The translations under genes were made by a program, and so were the position numbers. This document shows positions 33,396-42,999 of a stretch of DNA of 55,846 nt, piece after piece (the stretch's first letter is position 1; every line of letters begins with the position of its first letter). The notes beneath the pieces are model-generated. The model saw only the letters and a program-made list of their open reading frames with translations, did not search any database and had not been told where the DNA came from. The DNA lies in NCBI GenBank assembly GCA_034440275.1, contig JAWXBS010000171.1, positions 1 to 55,846 on the forward strand. Reading direction: 5' to 3'. Source of the DNA: VFBF01 sp034440275. Its GTDB lineage: Bacteria > Pseudomonadota > Alphaproteobacteria > Caulobacterales > Aquidulcibacteraceae.

Positions 33396-35243
33396 CTACC
33401 AGCCGCAGGTCTGACCGCGGTTCTGCTCTTCCAGCCAGCCTTGCAGCGGCTTGAAGTAGTCGATCACGGCGCTTGCATCGATTTCGCGTTGGCCGGTAAA
33501 GGCTTCCAGCGCATCCGGCCAGGGCTTGGACTGGCCCATCTCCAGCATGGCGTTGAACTTCGCGCCGACTTCCTTGTTCCCGAAGATCGTGCAGCGGTGC
33601 AGCGGGCCGGTCCAACCCGCTTGCTGACACGCCGCGCGGTAAAACTGGAACTGCAGGATGTGGCTGAGGAAGTAGCGCGTGTACGGCACGTTGGCCGGCA
33701 CGTGATACTTAGCGCCGGCGTCGAAGGCGTCCGCGGGGCGCGGGCCGCCCGGCGCGACGATGCCCTGGTACTGCGTGCGCAGCTTCCACCAGGCTGCATT
33801 GTAGTCGCTCGTCGGCGTCTCGCCAGAGTACACCTGCCAGCGCCACTTATCGACAAGCAGGCCGAACGGCATGAACGCGATCTTGTCGAGCGCCTGACGC
33901 AGGAGCAATCCGGTGTCGGCCTCCGTGCCCGGGACCTGATTGATCAGACCGATGCGGCGCAGATACTCCGGCGTGATGGAGAGCGCGACCATGTCGCCGA
34001 TGGCCTCGTGGAAGCCGTCGTTCGCGCCGTCCTTGAACATGAACGGCTGATTGCGATAGGCGCGCTGATAGTAGTTGTGTCCGAGTTCGTGGTGGACGGT
34101 CTGGAAGTCTTCCGCGTCCACTTCGGTGCACATCTTGATGCGGATGTCGTCGACGTTGTCGAGGTCCCAAGCTGAGGCGTGGCACACCACATCTCGGCCC
34201 TGCGGGCGCACGATCATCGAGCGGTCCCAGAAGGTCTGCGGCAGCGGCGCGAATCCGAGCGAGGAGAAGAAGCCCTCACCGGTCTGCACCATCTTCTTCG
34301 CATCGTAGCGGTTGGCGCGCAGGCGCGCCGTCACATCAATGCCCTGCGCGCGCGTGCGCGGCGCGACGACGTCATAGATGTTGCCCCACTGCTGGGCCCA
34401 CATGTTGCCAAGCAGATCGGCGCGAATCGGGCCGGTCTTGGCCTGCACCGCGTCGCCGTAGCGGGCGTTGAGGCGAGCCCGCGTGTAGCAGTGCAGCTGC
34501 TTGTAGAGCGGCTCCACCTGACCCCAGAGACGGTCCGTCTCGGCCGCAAACGCGGCGGCCGGCATATCGTACTTCGAACGCCACAATGCGCCCGTGTCGG
34601 AATAACCGAGTTCCTTCGCGCCTTCGTTCGCCAGCGTGACGAGCTTGGCGTAGTCCTCTTTCATCGGCGGCGAGATGGAGTGCCATCCGGTCCACAGCGC
34701 CGCGAGCCGCGCAGGGTCGCGCGACGTCGCCATTTCGTTGGTGGCTTGTTCGAGATCGATCTTTCGACCTGCAATCTCGAACGTACCGGTCGCGTAGATT
34801 TCTTCCAGCTTCGTGCCGATATCAGCCATCTGCTGCGCAGCGCCCGCACGACCCGGCGCGGGCAGCGTGAGGCCGCGCTTCATCAGTTCAAGCTTGCGCG
34901 CGACGACGGGATCGAGACCGGCAGTGGGATAGCCTGCGGCTTCCTTCGCAAGCGCCGAGGCGCGCTCGGTGATCTGTGCGTTGGCGCGCGCGGCGAGCCA
35001 GTTCGTGTCGTAGGTGATGTTGGTCTGGCGCATCCAGTCCGCGCGGGCAGCGGTTTCAGCGAGGGCGGCGAGTTCCGTCTCGGCGTTGGCGACAAACGTC
35101 GCGGCATCTGGCCGCGCGACCGGTGCTGCGACGGCGGGGGTCGTTGCATCCGCCACCGGCACGGCGCTGTCAGTGACGCAGGCGGCCACGAGCGCGAGCG
35201 CCGCAACGGCCGCAAACCAGCGCGCCTTCTTCATTGAAATCAT
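33396..35243 (-). CDS. M2 family metallopeptidase (ACE-like dipeptidyl carboxypeptidase)
   Basis: A 615-aa exported peptidase homologous to angiotensin-converting enzyme. The zinc motif HHELGH is at about residues 383-388, the downstream glutamate in GFHEAIGDMVALS about 24 residues later, and FHEAIGD-LxxxTP-like ITPEYLRRIGL follows. Y..RYFLSHILQFQFYRAACQQAG is the substrate-binding C-terminal part. The signal MKKARWFAAVAALALVAACVT suggests a lipoprotein. ATG 35243 has GGAGG 5 nt upstream. Confidence 0.93.
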   Translation of the reverse strand: MISMKKARWFAAVAALALVAACVTDSAVPVADATTPAVAAPVARPDAATFVANAETELAALAETAARADWMRQTNITYDTNWLAARANAQITERASALAKEAAGYPTAGLDPVVARKLELMKRGLTLPAPGRAGAAQQMADIGTKLEEIYATGTFEIAGRKIDLEQATNEMATSRDPARLAALWTGWHSISPPMKEDYAKLVTLANEGAKELGYSDTGALWRSKYDMPAAAFAAETDRLWGQVEPLYKQLHCYTRARLNARYGDAVQAKTGPIRADLLGNMWAQQWGNIYDVVAPRTRAQGIDVTARLRANRYDAKKMVQTGEGFFSSLGFAPLPQTFWDRSMIVRPQGRDVVCHASAWDLDNVDDIRIKMCTEVDAEDFQTVHHELGHNYYQRAYRNQPFMFKDGANDGFHEAIGDMVALSITPEYLRRIGLINQVPGTEADTGLLLRQALDKIAFMPFGLLVDKWRWQVYSGETPTSDYNAAWWKLRTQYQGIVAPGGPRPADAFDAGAKYHVPANVPYTRYFLSHILQFQFYRAACQQAGWTGPLHRCTIFGNKEVGAKFNAMLEMGQSKPWPDALEAFTGQREIDASAVIDYFKPLQGWLEEQNRGQTCGW

Positions 35244-35341
35244 GGGGTCCTCCCGGAAGTCGGCTGGGCCGACCGATTGGGGGAAACCTAAGAGCCGCGC
35301 CCGCGCGATTGCAAGCGTTAGGCGACGATCAGGCGAGGCGA

Positions 35342-35719
35342 TCAGGCGACTTGGGCGGCCCCGGGAACCAGCCGTTCCATCGTGGCGATGAGGCTGGGCA
35401 GATCCACTGGCTTGGTCGCATAGGCGTCGCAGCCCGCGTCCAGACAGCGCGCGCGGTCGCCGTCCATGGCGTGTGCGGTGAGCGCTACGATCGGCGTCTT
35501 CGCTACCTCAGGGTTCTCGCGGATGGCGCGCGTGGCTTCGAGACCCGAAAGCACCGGCATGCTCACATCCATGAGCACGATGTCAGGTTTGATCGCGAGC
35601 GTCTGCTCGACCGCCTGCTGGCCGTCGGCCGCCGCGAACACTGCATAACCGCGACGCTCCAGGCGTCGGCGCAGCATGTCGAGATTTTCCGTGTTGTCCT
35701 CGGCGATGAGTACGCGCAT
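35342..35719 (-). CDS. Single-domain response regulator, DivK-like
   Basis: A 125-aa receiver without an output domain. AEDN acidic pocket at 7-10, phospho-acceptor Asp in VLMDVSMPVLSG (about residue 53), Thr in ALTAHAM and Lys in ATKPVD. DivK-like proteins relay signals by contact. It starts 13 nt after the hybrid kinase stop and is surely its partner. It may also link to cell-cycle control since rcdA is close by; that is inference. Confidence 0.9.
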   Translation of the reverse strand: MRVLIAEDNTENLDMLRRRLERRGYAVFAAADGQQAVEQTLAIKPDIVLMDVSMPVLSGLEATRAIRENPEVAKTPIVALTAHAMDGDRARCLDAGCDAYATKPVDLPSLIATMERLVPGAAQVA

Positions 35720-35732
35720 GGCCCTGTTCTCC

Positions 35733-38252
35733 TCATATCTGGTTACGCGCCGCATGGGCGCTGCCGATGGCGTCGTTCAGCGCTTCAAACAGCGCGGTGC
35801 GATCGGCGGGTTTCGTGAAGTGTGCGACGGCGCCTCGGGCGAGCGCTTCACGGCGTTCGGCAAGACCGGTGAGCACAATGACCGGCGTATTGCTGGTGAG
35901 GGGATCTGCGCGCAGCGCTTCCAGCACCTCCCAGCCCGACATGTCCGGCAAGCCGATGTCGAGCACGATCGCGTCCGGCGCGAGCGCACGCGCGGCGGCG
36001 ATGGCCTCGGCGCCCGTGCGCGCTTCGCAGAGCTGGAAACGCTCCGGCGCCTGACGACGAATGAGATCGCGCGCGGAGGACTCGTCCTCGATGACCAGCA
36101 GCACCGCGTGTTCACTGGCCACTTCGGGAGACGCGATGCGCTCGACTGACGGGGTCGAGGCCGTCGCGCGCAGCGGCGCGGTGAGTGTGAAGCATGAGCC
36201 CTCACCGGGCGCACTGTAGACGGTGACGTCCCCGCCCATGGCGCGCGCGAGACGACGCGTGATCGCAAGACCGAGACCCGTACCGCCGAAGCGGCGCGTC
36301 GTCGATGCGTCGGCCTGCACGAACGCTTCGAATAGACGCGACATCTGTTGGTCGGACATGCCGATGCCGGTGTCTCGCACAGTGAACGCGACGAAGCCGC
36401 CGCACGGGGTGGTGCGCAGATCGAGGCTGATCTCGCCGCCGCTGGTGAACTTCGCGGCGTTGGCAAGCAGGTTCACCACGCATTGGCGCACTTTACCGGT
36501 ATCGGCGAGACCATGAGGCACGTCGTCGGCCATGGCGAGCACGAGCGTGTTGGCGTTCTTCTGCACCGCCGGCGCAACAAGTTCCGCTGCATCGCGCGCG
36601 AGTTGCTGAAAGTCTGTTTCAATCTCTTCGAGATCCAGACGACCGGATTCGATCTTGGAGAGATCGAGAATCTCGTTGATCAGCGACAGGAGCTGGCGCG
36701 CGGCGCTCTGGATGCGGCGCAAGTCATCGGGGCCGGTGGGGTGATCGGTGGCGACGAGGTCTTCTTCAAGCAGCTCGGCGTAGCCGATCACCGCACTGAG
36801 CGGCGTGCGCAGCTCATGGCTGACATTCGCGAGGAACTGTGACTTGGCAAGGCTCGCCTCCTCGGCAGCGCTGCGCGCCTTGGCGAGATCGTCGACGAGC
36901 TGCACGATCGCTTCATCACGCGCATCGAATTCCGCCAGCAGGCCTTCAAGGCGCGCGGCCATCATCTCGAAACTCTCGCCCGGCGTCGAGGCGGCGCGGA
37001 AGATTTCGAAGGATGTGGTCTGCTGAGCGTCGCGCCCGAGACGACCGAGCAGAGCCTGCTTCGCCGCGACGGCGGCTTCCACACGAGCCATGGCCCGCAA
37101 AAGATTTTTGTCGGCGCGCTTGCGCTCCGTGATGTCGATGGTGACGTTGAGAAGGCGTTCAAGCGTTCCGTCCGCCTGTCGCTGTCCCTCCATGATGTTG
37201 CGGACCCAGCGGACCTCGCCATCGGGACGCACGATGCGGGTTTCGTAGTCCACGCGATCGCCCGTATTCTGCAGCAGCGCAGCCTTCTCCAGGGGCAGGT
37301 GACGATCGTCTGGATGAACCCATTCTTGCCCGGTCGATTCCGAAATTCTGCGGGGCAGCTCACGGCCGAGAATGCTCGCCATATTCGGCGAATAGGAAAC
37401 GCGATCGCGCTTGAAATCGGCTTCCCACAGACCGCCGCGCACGAGTTCAAGCGCAAGATTGGCGCGTTCAGCGACACGCTCCGCAGCGAACTGCGCCTCC
37501 ACCAGCGCGGTCATGTCCTCGCCGACGATCAGCACGCCGTCGATGTCGCCGGCGCCGGTGCGCCAGCCGCTGACGTTCCAGCGCAGCCAACCGCGCTTGC
37601 CGTCGATCGGGCTGACGTACAAATCGCGCTCACCCTTCGACACCTTGCCTGCGAGCGCCTGTCGATATGCTTCGCGCCAGTGCGGCGGAATCATCGGAAT
37701 CACGTCGAAGATTGATCGGCCTATGAAATCCTTGCCGCGCAAGCCGAAGCTGGCGATCCAGGTTTCGCTGGCCCACACGAATGCGAGGTTTCGATCAAGC
37801 CGCGCGGCGGACATGCTGGACAGGTCGACGGCGCGCGCCATGATTTCGAGCTGCAACGGCGCAGCTGTTTCGACCAAGAGAGGCGCCGCATCTTCCAAGA
37901 TGGCGCCGCGGATCAGGCCATCGCCGCACGCGCCTTCGCAGACGATGCGCACAGTGCGCGGGTGGCCGGCGATGTCGCCGAGGGTAAGCGTTGCGCTCGT
38001 GCGGGCGCCGGTGACAAGGGCGTTCAGCAGACGCGCCCAGGCGGCGGAGTCGACAGGACTCGCGGTGGCGGCGACGGCGGCGAGGCGCAGCAGCATGGCG
38101 CGACGGGCGCCGAAGAGGGCGCGCGCGCCAGGCGAGCCCGACAGCAATCCCGTGCGGGGGTCATAGCGCCAGAACACGGGCGCCAGCGGGCGGGTCGCGC
38201 GCGACGCCGCGCGTGTCGACGGCGCGTTCCGGATCTCGGCGGCTGCCTGCAT
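35733..38252 (-). CDS. Hybrid sensor histidine kinase with PAS domains and receiver
   Basis: An 839-aa cytoplasmic-looking protein with no clear transmembrane helix. PAS-like regions are at about 140-255 and 265-380 (second ending in the PAC motif NVTIDITERKRA), followed by a coiled coil at about 380-470. The HisKA domain has His479 in NVSHELRTPLSAVIGYAELL. HATPase boxes are NLLANAAKF, DTGIGM and FGGTGLGLAITRRLARAMGG. The C-terminal receiver has Asp in DAIVLDIGLPDMSG. Redox, light or ligand sensing by PAS is not decidable. Start ATG 38252 is preferred; a GTG at 38282 is in frame. Confidence 0.92.
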   Translation of the reverse strand: MQAAAEIRNAPSTRAASRATRPLAPVFWRYDPRTGLLSGSPGARALFGARRAMLLRLAAVAATASPVDSAAWARLLNALVTGARTSATLTLGDIAGHPRTVRIVCEGACGDGLIRGAILEDAAPLLVETAAPLQLEIMARAVDLSSMSAARLDRNLAFVWASETWIASFGLRGKDFIGRSIFDVIPMIPPHWREAYRQALAGKVSKGERDLYVSPIDGKRGWLRWNVSGWRTGAGDIDGVLIVGEDMTALVEAQFAAERVAERANLALELVRGGLWEADFKRDRVSYSPNMASILGRELPRRISESTGQEWVHPDDRHLPLEKAALLQNTGDRVDYETRIVRPDGEVRWVRNIMEGQRQADGTLERLLNVTIDITERKRADKNLLRAMARVEAAVAAKQALLGRLGRDAQQTTSFEIFRAASTPGESFEMMAARLEGLLAEFDARDEAIVQLVDDLAKARSAAEEASLAKSQFLANVSHELRTPLSAVIGYAELLEEDLVATDHPTGPDDLRRIQSAARQLLSLINEILDLSKIESGRLDLEEIETDFQQLARDAAELVAPAVQKNANTLVLAMADDVPHGLADTGKVRQCVVNLLANAAKFTSGGEISLDLRTTPCGGFVAFTVRDTGIGMSDQQMSRLFEAFVQADASTTRRFGGTGLGLAITRRLARAMGGDVTVYSAPGEGSCFTLTAPLRATASTPSVERIASPEVASEHAVLLVIEDESSARDLIRRQAPERFQLCEARTGAEAIAAARALAPDAIVLDIGLPDMSGWEVLEALRADPLTSNTPVIVLTGLAERREALARGAVAHFTKPADRTALFEALNDAIGSAHAARNQI

Positions 38253-38376
38253 GCCTGCTCCTGCCCGCAGGGCGCGGACCACGATTTCAGCGGTGGAGGC
38301 TAACGCATGAACGTCGACAAAGAATTTACAGGCCGTCTCAACGGAATGGAAACCGCTTCATGTGTAGGTTCACCGG

Positions 38377-38805
38377 ATGAGCGCCACCCAGCCCCTCGTA
38401 AAAGACCCCTTCGCCGCCGACGCCGCCTGGCCGCGCGTGCTCGTGGTCGATGATGTCGAAGACAACCGCGAGATTCTGCGGCGTCGCCTGATGGCCGCGC
38501 GCTTCGAGGTCGAGACGGCCTGCAGCGGCATGGAATGCCTCGAGATGCTGGCCGCCAAGCCCTTCGACATCGTGCTGCTCGATCACATGATGCCCGGCAT
38601 GGACGGCATGGAGACGCTGGCCGTCATCCGCTCCAAGTGGGCGAAAACAGTGTTGCCGGTGATCATGGTCACCGCACGCGATGACGATCCGCTGATCGTG
38701 AAGGCCTTCGACATGGGCGCCAACGACTTTGTCGCCAAGCCCTTCTCGTTCCCGGTGCTCGCGGCGCGCACGCGGGCGCAACTCGAGGCCGTAAAAGGCG
38801 CATAG
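38377..38805 (+). CDS. Single-domain response regulator
   Basis: A 142-aa receiver: VVDDVEDN, phospho-acceptor Asp in IVLLDHMMPGMDG, TARDDDP and VAKPFSF. It is divergent from the hybrid kinase across 124 nt and may be a second target of it. There is no output domain. The intergenic region shows no clear operator. Confidence 0.9.
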   Translation: MSATQPLVKDPFAADAAWPRVLVVDDVEDNREILRRRLMAARFEVETACSGMECLEMLAAKPFDIVLLDHMMPGMDGMETLAVIRSKWAKTVLPVIMVTARDDDPLIVKAFDMGANDFVAKPFSFPVLAARTRAQLEAVKGA

Positions 38806-38833
38806 TTCCGGGCGCTTAACGCGCGTAAACGTT

Positions 38834-39352
38834 TTAGATTTCGCCGAACGCCGACTTCAGCCGCGCCATCTGCGAGGACACCTCGTTGGCGGCCACGGTC
38901 TCGGCCTCGTACATGTTCTCGTCGAGACGGCGCACGCGCTCGTAGAGCATTTCGCAGCGCGACATCAGACCCCGCAACGAATCCGGCAGACCTTCTATGC
39001 CGTGGAAGCTCTCCAGATCCGCACGGTCGCGGGCCGTGAAGCGGTACTTGTCCGAGCGCGCTTCCACCATCGCCATCTCGCCTTCGCGCACCGCGCGCTG
39101 GACGAGGAGCCAGGACGCCACCTGCATCAGGCGCGTCGTGAGGCGCATGCTTTCGCCCGCATAGGCGAGCGCGCCGAGGCGATCGAGGCGCTTGGAAGCG
39201 GCGCGGCCGGGACCATCGAGATAGGCGGCCGTCTCCTCGACGAGCACCATGCCCTCCTTGAAGGTGCGTTCGAACACCTCGGAGCGGGCAAAATCGAGAA
39301 TCCGCCGGTTCGCGGCGTCCACGGGCAGGGTGATTGCGGTCTTTTCGGTCAT
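38834..39352 (-). CDS. rcdA: RcdA-family (DUF1465) protein, CtrA-degradation adaptor
   Basis: A 172-aa all-helical protein of the DUF1465 family, whose Caulobacter member RcdA bridges CpdR-primed ClpXP and substrates such as CtrA. Seen here are FARSEVFERTFKEGMVLVEETAAYLDGPGR, then LTTRLMQVASWLLVQRAVREGEM and SFHGIEGLPDSLRGLMSRCEMLYERVRRLDENMY. Length matches RcdA. The ATG at 39352 starts the conserved region. The DUF1192 gene lies 38 nt upstream, an arrangement known in alphaproteobacteria. Confidence 0.85.
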   Translation of the reverse strand: MTEKTAITLPVDAANRRILDFARSEVFERTFKEGMVLVEETAAYLDGPGRAASKRLDRLGALAYAGESMRLTTRLMQVASWLLVQRAVREGEMAMVEARSDKYRFTARDRADLESFHGIEGLPDSLRGLMSRCEMLYERVRRLDENMYEAETVAANEVSSQMARLKSAFGEI

Positions 39353-39390
39353 GTTGAGGGGACGGGTGTGCAAGCTGCGGGCCGCGTCCT

Positions 39391-39579
39391 CTACTCCCCC
39401 TTCTTGCCGAAAATCGCGTCGGCGGCCGCCTTCTGGCGCCGTTTCGTGTCGATCATCGCCTCGCAGGCGGCGATGTCGGCCTTGAGGCTCGACACGCGCT
39501 CCTCCAGCTCCTCCACCGACATCATGTCGAGGGTGCGGGCGGTCTTCTTCAGCGGGCTTCCGGGATCGTCCTCGAACAT
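39391..39579 (-). CDS. DUF1192 family small protein
   Basis: A 62-aa helical protein: TARTLDMMSVEELEERVSSLKADIAACEAMIDTKRRQKAAADAIFGK. This is the typical size and coiled-coil of DUF1192, regularly found beside DUF1465/rcdA. The function is unknown. It is co-oriented with rcdA. Confidence 0.85.
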   Translation of the reverse strand: MFEDDPGSPLKKTARTLDMMSVEELEERVSSLKADIAACEAMIDTKRRQKAAADAIFGKKGE

Positions 39580-39640
39580 GGCGTGACCTCCTCCCCCACT
39601 CTACCCTAAGGGGTGGTGAACGATGAAGCCGGAGGAAACC

Positions 39641-40621
39641 ATGAACACGCCGAAAAAGATGCGCGCTGTGGCGCACGCGAGCGGCGAGCCCCTGCGGATC
39701 GAGGAACTTCCCGTCCCGACGCCCGGCCCGAACGAGGTGCTGATCCAGGTGGCGGCCGCCGGCGTGAACCGACCGGACCTCGTTCAAAGATCCGGCCTTT
39801 ACCCGCCTCCGCCAGGCGCGCCGCAAACCATGGGCCTCGAAGTGGCGGGAACCATCGTCGCCACCGGCGGCGCGGTGACCCGCTGGAAGGCCGGCGATGC
39901 GGTCGTCGCCCTGCTCGGCGGCGGCGGCTACGCGGAGTATGCGCTGGCGCACGAGGGTTCGGTGCTGCCCGTGCCGAAGGGTCTCTCGATGGAGGAGGCC
40001 GCCGGCCTGCCGGAGACGGTCTTCACCGTCTGGGCGAACGTGTTCGAATCCGGCGCATTGAAGCCGGGCGAGCGCTTCCTCGTGCATGGCGGCGCCTCCG
40101 GCATCGGCACGACGGCGATCCAGATGGCCAAGGCCCACGGCGCGATCGTGTTCGCGACAGCCGGCGATGCGGAGAAGGTCGCGCTCTGCGAGAAGCTCGG
40201 CGCGACGCGGGCGATCAACTACAAGACCGAGGACTTCGAATCCGTCCTGCGCGGCGACGGCGGCGTCGACGTGATCCTCGACATGGTCGCGGGCCCCTAC
40301 GTCCAGAAGAATATCGACATCCTGAACGACGGCGGCCGCTGCGTGCTGATCGCCTTTCTGCTGGGCCCGACGGCGCCGCAGCTCAACATCATGCGCATCA
40401 TGCTGAAACGCCTGACGCTCACCGGCTCGACGCTGCGCGCGCGACCGCTGGCGGAAAAGGCGCGTCTCGCGGCGGCGGTGGAGAAGAATGTCTGGCCGTG
40501 GATCGAGAGCGGCAAGGTGAAGACCGTCGTCGACGCGGTGTTCCCGCTCGCCGACGCCGAAGCCGCGCAGGCGCGGATGACGGCGGGCGTGAATGCGGGG
40601 AAGATCATTCTCAAGCCTTGA
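39641..40621 (+). CDS. NAD(P)H quinone oxidoreductase (zeta-crystallin-like MDR)
   Basis: A 326-aa zinc-free medium-chain reductase of the PIG3/QOR type: AAGVNRPDLVQRSGLYPPPPGAPQTMGLEVAGTIVATG, then HGGASGIGTTAIQMAKAHGA for NADPH. It reduces quinones by single electrons in known homologues. ATG 39641 has GGAGG 5 nt upstream; ATG 39623 is in frame but weaker. Confidence 0.92.
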   Translation: MNTPKKMRAVAHASGEPLRIEELPVPTPGPNEVLIQVAAAGVNRPDLVQRSGLYPPPPGAPQTMGLEVAGTIVATGGAVTRWKAGDAVVALLGGGGYAEYALAHEGSVLPVPKGLSMEEAAGLPETVFTVWANVFESGALKPGERFLVHGGASGIGTTAIQMAKAHGAIVFATAGDAEKVALCEKLGATRAINYKTEDFESVLRGDGGVDVILDMVAGPYVQKNIDILNDGGRCVLIAFLLGPTAPQLNIMRIMLKRLTLTGSTLRARPLAEKARLAAAVEKNVWPWIESGKVKTVVDAVFPLADAEAAQARMTAGVNAGKIILKP

Positions 40622-40753
40622 TGCCTGACGTTGGGGACTGCGACGAAACTCCGCGCCAACCGCAGCAGGCGGCTTGATCTCCATCAACCAGCGCCGCCCA
40701 AGCTGGAGCAGTCTCCGAGGCGCCAGAACCAGAACAAGCACGAGGGTCGAAAG

Positions 40754-42265
40754 ATGTCCGGGACCTCTTCAAAGACCGCCCCTTCCGCGAAAGCGAAGAG
40801 CGCGGCGGAGCACTTCGACGTGCTGATCGTCGGCGCCGGCATTTCCGGCGTGGGCGGCGCGTATCACCTGAAGCAGCAATGCCCCGGCAAGAGCTTCGTG
40901 GTGCTCGAGGGCCTCGAGAGCTTCGGCGGCACCTGGCTCATGCACCGCTATCCGGGGATCCGCTCGGACAGCGACCTCTATACCTTCGGCTACCGCTTCA
41001 AGCCCTGGGTCGGGCCACCGATCGCGACCGCGCAGGAAATCCTGACCTACATGGGCGAGGTCATCGACGACAACGATCTCGCGCCGCACATCCGCTACAA
41101 CCACCACATCGAAAGCGCGCAGTGGTCGAGCAAGGACAATCTCTGGACCATCTCGGCTACCCGCAAGGACACCGGCGCAAGGCTCACCTTCACGGCGAAC
41201 TTCCTCTGGATGTGCCAAGGCTATTACCGCCATTCCGAAGGCTACACGCCGCAATGGCCGGGCATGGATCGCTACCGCGGCCGCATCGTGCATCCGCAGA
41301 CCTGGCCCGACGATCTCGACTACAAGGACAAGACCGTCGTCATCATCGGCTCTGGCGCGACGGCCGCGACCTTGGCCCCGGCCATGGCGCCCGACTGCAA
41401 GCATCTCACGGTGCTGCAGCGCTCGCCGACCTATTTCATTCCCGGCCGCAACGAGAACGATCTCGCCAACATTCTACGCGAGATCGAGGCGCCGGAGGAG
41501 TGGGTCCACGAACTCGTGCGGCGCAAGGTGCTGTTCGACCAGGAAACGTTCACGCGCCGCGCGGTGGAGGAGCCGGACGTCGTGAAGGCCGAGCTGCTTG
41601 AAGGCGTGCGCACCTTTCTTGGCCCCGACTACGACATCACCAAGCACTTCACGCCGAAGTATCGGCCGTGGCGCCAGCGCATCGCCTTCGTGCCCGACGG
41701 CGACCTCTTCCAGGGTATCGTCGCCGGCAAAGCCTCGATGGCCACCGACGAGATCGAGACGTTCACCGAGACGGGCCTGCTGCTGAAGTCCGGCGAGAAG
41801 CTCGACGCCGACATCATCATCGCCGCCACCGGCTTCAATCTCAGTGTGCTGGGCGACATCGCCTTCACTATCGATGGCCAGCCGCTCGATTTCGCGGACA
41901 CCGTGACCTATCGCGGCATGATGTTCACCGGCGTGCCCAACATGGTGTGGGTGTTCGGCTATTTCCGGGCGAGTTGGACACTGCGCGCCGATCTGATCGG
42001 TGATTTTGTGTGCCGCCTGCTCAAACACATGGACGAGAAACATGCGGCGCGTGTGGAAGTGTCGCTGCGCGCGCAGGATCGCGATATGCCTCTGCTGTCG
42101 TGGATCGATCCGGAGAACTTCAATCCGGGCTACCTGATGCGCGGCATGCATCTTCTGCCCAAACGTGGCGACAAGCCGGAATGGCAGCACACCCAGGACT
42201 ACTGGGCCGAGAAGGATATCTTTCCGGCGATAGATCTCGACGATCCGGCGTTCGTCTACGCGTAG
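40754..42265 (+). CDS. Flavin-containing / Baeyer-Villiger-type monooxygenase
   Basis: A 503-aa FAD/NADPH oxygenase. FAD motif GAGISGVGGAYHL, FGGTWLMHRYPGIRSDSD, the BVMO fingerprint as YRGRIVHPQTWPDD (Tyr for the usual Phe), and NADPH motif IGSGATAATLAPAM. Insertion of oxygen beside a ketone is the likely reaction, with N- or S-oxidation possible. ATG 40754 follows GAGGG. It overlaps the convergent AlkD-like gene by 10 nt. Confidence 0.92.
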   Translation: MSGTSSKTAPSAKAKSAAEHFDVLIVGAGISGVGGAYHLKQQCPGKSFVVLEGLESFGGTWLMHRYPGIRSDSDLYTFGYRFKPWVGPPIATAQEILTYMGEVIDDNDLAPHIRYNHHIESAQWSSKDNLWTISATRKDTGARLTFTANFLWMCQGYYRHSEGYTPQWPGMDRYRGRIVHPQTWPDDLDYKDKTVVIIGSGATAATLAPAMAPDCKHLTVLQRSPTYFIPGRNENDLANILREIEAPEEWVHELVRRKVLFDQETFTRRAVEEPDVVKAELLEGVRTFLGPDYDITKHFTPKYRPWRQRIAFVPDGDLFQGIVAGKASMATDEIETFTETGLLLKSGEKLDADIIIAATGFNLSVLGDIAFTIDGQPLDFADTVTYRGMMFTGVPNMVWVFGYFRASWTLRADLIGDFVCRLLKHMDEKHAARVEVSLRAQDRDMPLLSWIDPENFNPGYLMRGMHLLPKRGDKPEWQHTQDYWAEKDIFPAIDLDDPAFVYA

Positions 42266-42999
42266 GTCTTGCGCGCGAGGCGCTTGGCCATTGCAGCGCC
42301 GCTCGGCGCCTTCAGCGCGTCGCGGCCGACCCAGCGCGCCGTCGCATTGTCCGACGCTGCAAGCTTGCGCGCCAGCGTGATGCACCCCGCATTCAGCGTT
42401 GCACTGCGTCCGCCTACCGCGCGCAGGGCCCAGTTCACGCCCTTCTTCACGAAATTGCGTTCATCCGTCGCGTGGGCCTCGATCAACGGCAAACAGGCGA
42501 GCAGCGCTTTCTCGTCGACGTCCTTGCGGTGCAGCGCCACACAGGCAAGGAGCGCGAACGCCGCACGGCGGCCGAACTCATCGTTGAGCTTCGCCCACTG
42601 CTGTACCTTCGCGAGCGCGTGCGGCGTACGGTCAAAGAGGTTGAAACAGACGGTGTCGGTGACGCCCCAGTTGTCGAAATCGCGCCGCCACTTGTCCATC
42701 TGCGTCGGCGTCACGAGCGCGGGATCGTCGACGATGGACGCAAGCAGGCGCGCCTCGTACCAGCCTGAGTCCCACAGCGCCTGCGCAAGCGCGTGATCCT
42801 TGCCGAGCGGTTTGGCGATCGCCTTGATCTGCGCCATCGGCGTGCCCCACGCCTGATCGACGACAATGCCGTAGCGCGGCCCCATCTCGGCGCGGAATTT
42901 CTTCGAGCCCGCCATTTCCAGCACTTTCAGCACCACGCTCACATCAGCCGGCGCCTTCTTCACGGCTTTCTTTGCCGCCGCTTTCCGCACTGCGGTCAC
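42256..42999 (-). CDS. DNA alkylation repair protein (AlkC/AlkD-like)
   Basis: A 247-aa protein of HEAT-like helical repeats: YGIVVDQAWGTPMAQIKAIAKPLGKDHALAQALWDSGWYEARLLASIVDDP, then WRRDFDNWGVTDTVCFNLFDRTP and FVKKGVNWALRAVG. This fits the DNA alkylation repair (AlkD) family, which removes bulky alkylated bases. The start is GTG at 42999, overlapping the DUF1801 stop in a GTGA 4-nt junction. Lys/Ala-rich N terminus. It is the last gene of the ArsR operon. Confidence 0.85.
   Translation of the reverse strand: MTAVRKAAAKKAVKKAPADVSVVLKVLEMAGSKKFRAEMGPRYGIVVDQAWGTPMAQIKAIAKPLGKDHALAQALWDSGWYEARLLASIVDDPALVTPTQMDKWRRDFDNWGVTDTVCFNLFDRTPHALAKVQQWAKLNDEFGRRAAFALLACVALHRKDVDEKALLACLPLIEAHATDERNFVKKGVNWALRAVGGRSATLNAGCITLARKLAASDNATARWVGRDALKAPSGAAMAKRLARKTYA

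Noticed and set aside
38307..38450. Short open frame starting in the kinase/receiver intergenic region
   Set aside because: No ribosome-binding site and an arginine-only tail overlapping the receiver gene in another frame.
39877..39904. A further TGACCCG inside the quinone oxidoreductase gene
   Set aside because: It lacks CC at positions 12-13 and CGC at 24-26 and encodes conserved protein sequence, so it is a chance match.
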